Assembly: GCA_011947345.1 (NCBI GenBank)
Contig: JAAVTG010000023.1
Span: forward strand, 620,001 to 684,000
Direction of reading: 5' to 3'
Origin: Phytophthora quininea
Taxonomy: Eukaryota > Oomycota > Peronosporomycetes > Peronosporales > Peronosporaceae
Length of the DNA: 64,000 nt
In this document: piece after piece, positions 58,917-64,000 of the stretch
Numbering within the stretch: the first letter of the stretch is position 1
How the letters are laid out: every line of letters begins with the position of its first letter
The notes under the pieces: generated by a model
What the model saw: the letters and a program-made list of their open reading frames with translations, nothing else
Database searches by the model: none
Told to the model about the DNA's origin: nothing
Translations under genes and position numbers: made by a program

Positions 58917-60452
58917 TTAGTCGGAGGACTTGGCGCCCTTCATCTTGTCGCCCTCGTGGGCCGTGTTGGGCTGGCGCGTCAGACACAGCACGCGCTCCCA
59001 TGTGCGGCCGAACGGGTCCATGCAGCGCGGCGAGTTGCGCGTGATGGCCTCGATGGGGAAGTACACCACGCGGTTCGCGCTGAGGCCGACCGTGAAGCCC
59101 GTGTAGCCGGCCATGGCGCCGTGCACGGCGTTCTGGCCCAGCAGCATGCAGTACAGACTGTCGGCGGCGTTGGCCGGCACGGACCGGATCATGTACGAGG
59201 GGTCAATGTACTTGACCGTGCACTCCTTGTTCTTCTTGGCAAAGTGCTCCTGAATGCGGTCCTTCATGAAGGCGCCGATGGGCGGCAGCTTCTTGTTGCC
59301 GCCGGCGTCGGCCTCCACGGACTCGCCCAGCAGCTCCTCACCGGCACCCTCGGCCACAACGACCACACCGTGGCCCTGCTCCTCCACAACATGTTCAAGG
59401 TGATCCAGGCAGCTGCGGGGGCCGTCCAGCTCGATAGGGATCTCGGGGATCAGACACAGGTTCACGTCGCCGCTAGACAGAGACGCATGGGCGGCGATGA
59501 AGCCGGCGCTGCGACCCATTAGCTTGACAACACCAATGCCGTTGGGCACGCAACGAGCCTCTGTGGAAGCCGATCGGATAGCGCGCTGAGCCTCCTCGAC
59601 GGCCGTGTTGAAGCCAAAGCTGCGGTCCAGCAGGTCGACGTCGTTATCGATGGTCTTGGGCACGCCGGCCACCGCAACGGGCAGCTTGCGGCGACGGCAC
59701 TCCTCGGAGATCTTGTTCGCAGCACGGTGCGTGCCGTCACCGCCGATCACGTACACCTGCGAGACGCCGTTCTTGGTGAGGAAGTCAATGATCTTGTCCT
59801 GGTCGAAGCCGCCGCGGTTGGAGCCGAGGATGGTGCCGCCGTGGTGGTGAATGCTGGCGACCGTCTTGGGGGTCAGCATGAGCGGGGCCTCCTTCTGGTC
59901 CATCGAGGTCCAGTTGTAGAAGCCGGCAAAGCCCATGCGGATACCGTAGATCTCGCGGACGCCGTACAGGTTCCACAGCGCGAGGGTCACGTCGCGCACG
60001 ACGTTGTTGAGACCGGGGCACAGGCCACCGCAGGTCACAATGGCGGCCTTGACCTTGCTGGGGTCAAAGTAGAGGTGCTCGCGCGGGCCAGCGCGCACGT
60101 AGGCGCGCGAGACGGCCTCCTGGGTGTCATTGCGGCGGATGTCGCCGAGGATCACGTCGGACTCGCCCATGATCTTGTTGTAGGTGCTCTTGCGCTCCAC
60201 CGAGTCCTCGGCCTGCGTGTCGAGCTTGCGGCGGTTGTTGGCCTGGGAGTCCTCGTCGGGCAGCCACTGGCGCAGGTGCGGCACCGGCAGCAGGTAGGTC
60301 TGCGCGATGTTGACGCCCTCGACCAGCACCATCTCGCCGAAGCCCTTGGGGTGCTTGCTGGCGAACGGCGCGGTCTTGTGCGCGGCCTGGAAGGCGGCGG
60401 CCGACGAGTCCACGGACTCGCGGCGGGAGAAACTCTGGGGGCTGCTGCTCAT
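58917..60452 (-). CDS. PFK: Plant-type ATP-dependent 6-phosphofructokinase
   Basis: The enzyme phosphorylates fructose 6-phosphate in glycolysis. An uninterrupted reading from ATG 60452 (MSSSPQSFSRRESVDSSAAA) gives 511 residues. Motifs: VTCGGLCPGLNNVVRD (nucleotide loop), YGIRMGFAGFY, GGTILGSNRGGFD, VIGGDGTHRAANKI, GVPKTIDNDVDLLDRSFGFNTAVEEAQ, and KLMGRSAGFIAAHASL. GGDGT rather than GGDD favours ATP over pyrophosphate as the phosphate donor, as in the plant group. The C-terminus (IRSVPANAADSLYCMLLGQNAVHG, FPIEAI) is typical. No intron and no frame error. Upstream it faces the AARSD1 gene. Confidence 0.92.
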   Translation of the reverse strand: MSSSPQSFSRRESVDSSAAAFQAAHKTAPFASKHPKGFGEMVLVEGVNIAQTYLLPVPHLRQWLPDEDSQANNRRKLDTQAEDSVERKSTYNKIMGESDVILGDIRRNDTQEAVSRAYVRAGPREHLYFDPSKVKAAIVTCGGLCPGLNNVVRDVTLALWNLYGVREIYGIRMGFAGFYNWTSMDQKEAPLMLTPKTVASIHHHGGTILGSNRGGFDQDKIIDFLTKNGVSQVYVIGGDGTHRAANKISEECRRRKLPVAVAGVPKTIDNDVDLLDRSFGFNTAVEEAQRAIRSASTEARCVPNGIGVVKLMGRSAGFIAAHASLSSGDVNLCLIPEIPIELDGPRSCLDHLEHVVEEQGHGVVVVAEGAGEELLGESVEADAGGNKKLPPIGAFMKDRIQEHFAKKNKECTVKYIDPSYMIRSVPANAADSLYCMLLGQNAVHGAMAGYTGFTVGLSANRVVYFPIEAITRNSPRCMDPFGRTWERVLCLTRQPNTAHEGDKMKGAKSSD

Positions 60453-60890
60453 GACGTTAGCGATGGCGGATACGAAGCGACTGGAAGCGTGCTCTTCTCG
60501 TTGTGGCTCGGCTGGCCGGGGGCAGACGCAGCAAAGATTCGAAACGCCACGCACTGATTGCTCGGCCGCGATTGGGCCAGCGCCCAACGAGAACGTAAAG
60601 ATACGCGCCAAACCAAGCAGCAAAAAGTCTAAGGATGTCGAGATCAGTCTACGATTCGCATACAAACGCCAAGTGTTCGCATTATTTTTGAAAATATGAC
60701 GCGCCTAGCGTCAGCTTAACAAGGCCAGAAATTACAGAAACAGTCCAGTCAAGCTACTAAAATACAACTGATAGCCACTGGCAGTGAGAATAAATGCAGA
60801 TCTAGCCTCTTTAAACCCCGCCAAAACCGATTCTGTGGCCCATGTTTATTCTCCATCCTGTTGAGACAACCTCGGCAAGGCTTGCTCACC
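60453..60890. promoter_or_regulatory. Divergent promoter region with CCAAT box (PFK / AARSD1)
   Basis: 438 bases between opposed start codons. An inverted CCAAT box (ATTGG) lies at 60571-60575. No gene is apparent in it. Confidence 0.35.
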
Positions 60891-62419
60891 ATGGCCCCCA
60901 CCGCTGCTGCTGTCGCCGCTGCGACGGCAGCGGCAACCTCGGCCGCCTCGCAGCGTGTTGCAACTGCGCGCGCTCCCCAGGCGCGCTTGCTTGCCAGCGA
61001 GACTCGTCGCTGACCAGCTTGCGCACTATTGTGCGTGCCTGCCACGGGCGAGTGGCTGCTGCCACAAAGAAGACCAAGGCCCAGCACTATTACGAGGTGG
61101 AGCTGCAGGATACAGGTGCGTGTTCCCACTCAGTTCTGCATTGTCAAACACAGCGGAGTCAGCTGACTCATCGGTGACGGTTGCTGTGCAGTTCTCTTCC
61201 CGGAAGGAGGGGCCAGCCATGGGATACCGGCAACATTGACGGCATACCGGTGGACCAGGTGTACGTGAAGGACGGTCGTTGTCTGCACCGTATTCCTGTG
61301 AAGGAGGGGTGTCTGCACCGTTCGTGGAGGGCCAAGAAGTGGTGGCGAATGTGAACTGGGCTCGCCGCTTCGACCACATGCAGCAACACTCGGCGCAGCA
61401 TTTATTCAGCGCCATTGCAGAGAGGTTTGGATATGATACTACAACGTGGTCGCTTGGCGAGGAGCGGTGTAACGTCGAGCTGGTACCGATGTCGGAGGCT
61501 GGCTCTGCAGAAACTGCTTCCACCGACAAGAAGAAAAGCAAGGAGAAAAATGTGATCCCGGCAGAGGTGCTGCATCAGATCGAGATGGAAGTGAACGAAG
61601 CGATCGTGCGGGGCCTCGCCATGACACCGTCTTTCGCTGTTCCTGGATCGGACGAGTGGAATAAGATTGCGGCGAAGTTTGAGCCTGGACAAATGCCCGA
61701 GGCGATGCGCATCGTGACCATCGATGGGCTGGATGTGAACCCGTGCTGCGGTACCCACGTGCAGAGTATCGCCCAGTTGCGGTCGCTGCGTATTCTCAGC
61801 ACAGAGTTCGCTCGCGGGGCTACCCGCGTCTGGTTCGTCGCCGGCGATAGAGTGAACCACGAATTCTCTCGAATGTACGTTGTCTGCAGGCGACGGAAAA
61901 AGGCTGGAGCTGTTTGTTAAACGATCTTGTTGTATCCTCGCACAGGTTAAAGAACGAGCATGCCATGACGAAGCTGTTGAGCAGTGCCCCGAAGATCATG
62001 CGGCACGAGTGGAAAAGCTACTGCAGTTTCAAAAGAGCGCGGCGAAGGAGCTGAAGAACTTGCAGAAGGAGCTTGCAGCCTCCATTGCATGTGACTTGGT
62101 CGCCCGTGCGAGTGAGGGTGTTGTCGCCTATCATCGCGAAGAAGGCGACCTGGGATTCCTGCAGACGTTGGTCGGGCTTTTGGGAGACGCAAAGAATGAC
62201 GCGGTATTTGTTCTATCGGCTGGCGATGCGCGTGGTGACGGGCAGTTTCTTCTGGCTGGCCCTTCCGAGTTCATAATGACTCATGGAAGGGCTGTACTCC
62301 CGCTAATTGATGGCAAGGGCGGTGGTGGCAAGAATGGTATCATGCAGGGCAAAGCCAAGGGGCTCGATAAAGTCGATTCCTTGACTGCAAAGCTACATGA
62401 GCTGCGCCTACACCACTAA
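60891..62419 (+). CDS. AARSD1: Alanyl-tRNA editing protein AARSD1 (AlaX-type)
   Basis: A free-standing deacylase that removes serine mischarged onto tRNA-Ala. From ATG 60891 an Ala-rich leader (MAPTAAAVAAATAAATSAAS) leads to ACQRDSSLTSLRTIVRAC, like the WCQRDSY start of AARSD1. Next come VLFPEGGGQPWDTG, then the zinc and catalytic motifs HMQQHSAQHLFSA and NPCCGTHV, which carry the four expected ligands. The C-terminal part (AVFVLSAGDARGDGQFLLAG, GGGGKNGIMQGKA) is the DHHA1-like domain. Frame breaks at 61209-61212 (GGGG), near 60977 (CCCC), near 61310 (GGGG) and near 61988 (CCCC) are each repaired by one added base. Introns near 61113-61189 and 61875-61946. Ala-rich leader may be a targeting peptide. 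Confidence 0.88.
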
Positions 62420-62540
62420 CGAGAAGCTGTATAAAGCAAGACTTTTCACTAAGGTTGGGTATCGAGTTGCATTTTCTAGGTGAAGAGTTGCTGCGCTCGG
62501 TAGTATTCAACTGTTCATAGCTCTGCTGGCGACAAGCACC

Positions 62541-64000
62541 TTAAACGTGCGGGAGCATGATGTATCCGCGACGGCGAGCAGTAAAGACTTTGAAGGCCGT
62601 GAACGCCAATCCCACCATCATTGCGACGCCGATAACACTCAGGAAAGAGATCGAGGGGAAGCCGAAGTGTCGTCCCTGAGTGATAAGTCCTGGCCAAGCA
62701 CCGGCTTGTGGTAGTCGCAGATAGTCTCCCACGTTCCGGTCCGGGCGATGTGGCTCTGGATAATCTCGTTAAACTCGTCCAGCGGGCAGTCCGTGGCGGA
62801 GCACTTCGTGAGCTTAATCTGCTCGCGCTCTGTGACAGGCGACCACAAAAACATCCGCACGAAGTACGCCTCTTTGCTTCCGGGTTCTTCGATGCCTCCT
62901 CGGCAGTGAGGGCACGCGCACGCAGCTCGAAAAACATGGTGGTCCCGGGGTGCAGTGACGTCACGTTGAGTGCTTCTGGTAGACCTTCAAAGTGGAACTC
63001 CCAGCCAAGCATCATGCCCAAGCCGTGCAGCAGCTCGCGGTGGCCATGGAACGAGTAGTAGCGGTATGCCTCAAGAGACGGCGCAGTGGGCACAGCTCCA
63101 CCTGCTAGCGTGTTCATCAGCAGGTCGGCAAAGCCGCCCACCCAGTACGTGATCTCGCGGTCCGTCGTGTAGTAGCGTTCCATGAGGTTGGTGAACGCCA
63201 ACTGCTCCAGCTTTTCGCGCATCTCTACCGTCGCACCTTCAGGAAGTGGAAGACCTTCGTCGTGATCAAAGACAAACATATCGGCCAGATCCTTGACACC
63301 CAGCACGACGTCCTCGCCTCCAGGGACAGTCGGGTAGTCTTCAACAACCACACCACAGACCTTTCCCAGTTGGTCGAGCACGTCGCGGTACAGCTCAAAC
63401 AGCTCTGGGGCCCGCGTCTCGGCGTACACGGCAAGATCCGCGTCCATCGTGCTTTTGCAGGGACCTTTGGGCGCAGCAAACGCGTGCTCGTTCTCCAGCA
63501 GCTGCATCGTGATCGGCACAGGCTGATGCGGAAAGCCAGGGGGCCCGTGCCGTCCGGGTAGAGCCCGTAGCCCAGCGCCGTCGCACTCTGCGAGCAGCGA
63601 GTGGCCGCGTCCGCGCGGAAGTACGTCTCAAAGTGCGAGTGGTTGACGCCGTTGAGCGAGCGCGACAGGAAGGCCTCCTCGTGGTGGGGCTCCTCCACCA
63701 TGTACGTGTGGCGCACGTGCTCGCCCACGGCCTGCAGCTGGTTCATGCCGATCTCGGTGAGCTGCGTGAGCGGCACTTTGTAGGCGTCCAGGTTGTTCTT
63801 GTTGCGCGGGCACGTGGCCTTGACCACGTCGTTGGGCGCGCGGCTGCCGTGGCGAGACAGCGTCACCAACCGCCGCAGCTCACTGAGCACAAAGATGGAT
63901 TAGCAATGGCGTTCCTAGTGTGGCTAAGGTCATTGCAGACGCACCTGGTAGCTCCGTCGGCGGAGACGAAGCCCGTGGCCAGCGCCGCCAGCAGCAACGT
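62541..64000 (-). CDS. Histidine acid phosphatase, lysosomal-type, C-terminally membrane-anchored (5' end beyond window)
   Basis: A branch-2 histidine phosphatase. At the right edge a hydrophobic leader (LLLAALATGFVSADGATS) and an intron (about 63947-63884) precede RRLVTLSRHGSRAPND, the catalytic RHGxRxP motif. Further on are FRADAATRCSQSATALGYGLYP, WVGGFADLLMNTL, and SFHGHRELLHGLGMMLGW, where the usual HD pair is replaced by HR. After a Cys-containing stretch (KLTKCSATDCPLDEF) a single transmembrane helix (SFLSVIGVAMMVGLAFTAFKVF) is followed by a 12-residue tail, TARRRGYIMLPHV. Frame breaks near 63530 (CC), 62870 and 62690. The start codon lies outside the window. Confidence 0.75.

Noticed and set aside
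59727..60557. Plus-strand reading of 276 codons opposite phosphofructokinase
   Set aside because: Val/Ala/Gly/His-rich mirror of the highly biased PFK codons; no domain.

Overview
This is a gene-dense nuclear contig from a eukaryote, most probably an oomycete (Phytophthora-like stramenopile). The evidence is compact intergenic regions (often 40-300 bp), short GT-AG introns, frequent head-to-head and tail-to-tail gene pairs, a plant-type phosphofructokinase, a GT60 Skp1-type GlcNAc-transferase, and a left-edge multi-pass protein resembling a recurrent Phytophthora membrane family. No rRNA, tRNA, CRISPR array, transposon or viral insertion was recognised.

Layout. 1-4 kb: multi-pass membrane protein, USB1 (U6 snRNA processing), a many-exon NYN-domain RNA-binding protein. 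4-8 kb: UAP56/DDX39 mRNA-export helicase and MFAP1 (spliceosome). 8-9.5 kb: GT60 glycosyltransferase. 9.7-23.3 kb: one giant TRA1/TRRAP gene (SAGA/NuA4 scaffold). 23.4-26.6 kb: POT-like transporter with a repetitive N-terminal region. 26.9-30 kb: a TRAPPC14/MAP11-like protein and the PP4 catalytic subunit. 30.4-37.4 kb: anoctamin, TRM10, VTA1/LIP5 and an HtrA protease. 37.5-42.4 kb: TKL kinase and cytosolic PheRS alpha. 42.5-48.5 kb: rhodanese-TPR protein, TRAPPC1, two tandem TMEM14 proteins. 48.6-56.7 kb: VIP1/PPIP5K, a coiled-coil protein, a PPP4R4-like PP4 regulator. 56.8-64 kb: alanine aminotransferase, phosphofructokinase, AARSD1 editing protein and a lysosomal-type acid phosphatase cut by the window edge.

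The genes are mainly housekeeping: RNA processing and export (USB1, UAP56, MFAP1), translation fidelity (TRM10, PheRS alpha, AARSD1), trafficking (TRAPPC1, TRAPPC14-like, VTA1), PP4 signalling (catalytic and regulatory subunits) and inositol pyrophosphate signalling (VIP1). They do not form one pathway.

The dominant unusual signal is that about fifteen genes have apparent frameshifts, nearly always repaired by adding one base inside or beside a short homopolymer (TRA1 alone has about twenty). This looks like a sequencing or assembly artefact and not gene decay, so gene models from raw frames will be fragmented. The most interesting biology is the A/Q-rich triple repeat inside TRA1, the repeat-bearing N-terminal extension of the transporter, the NYN-RGG/RS protein with very short introns, and the inactive-rhodanese/TPR fusion.
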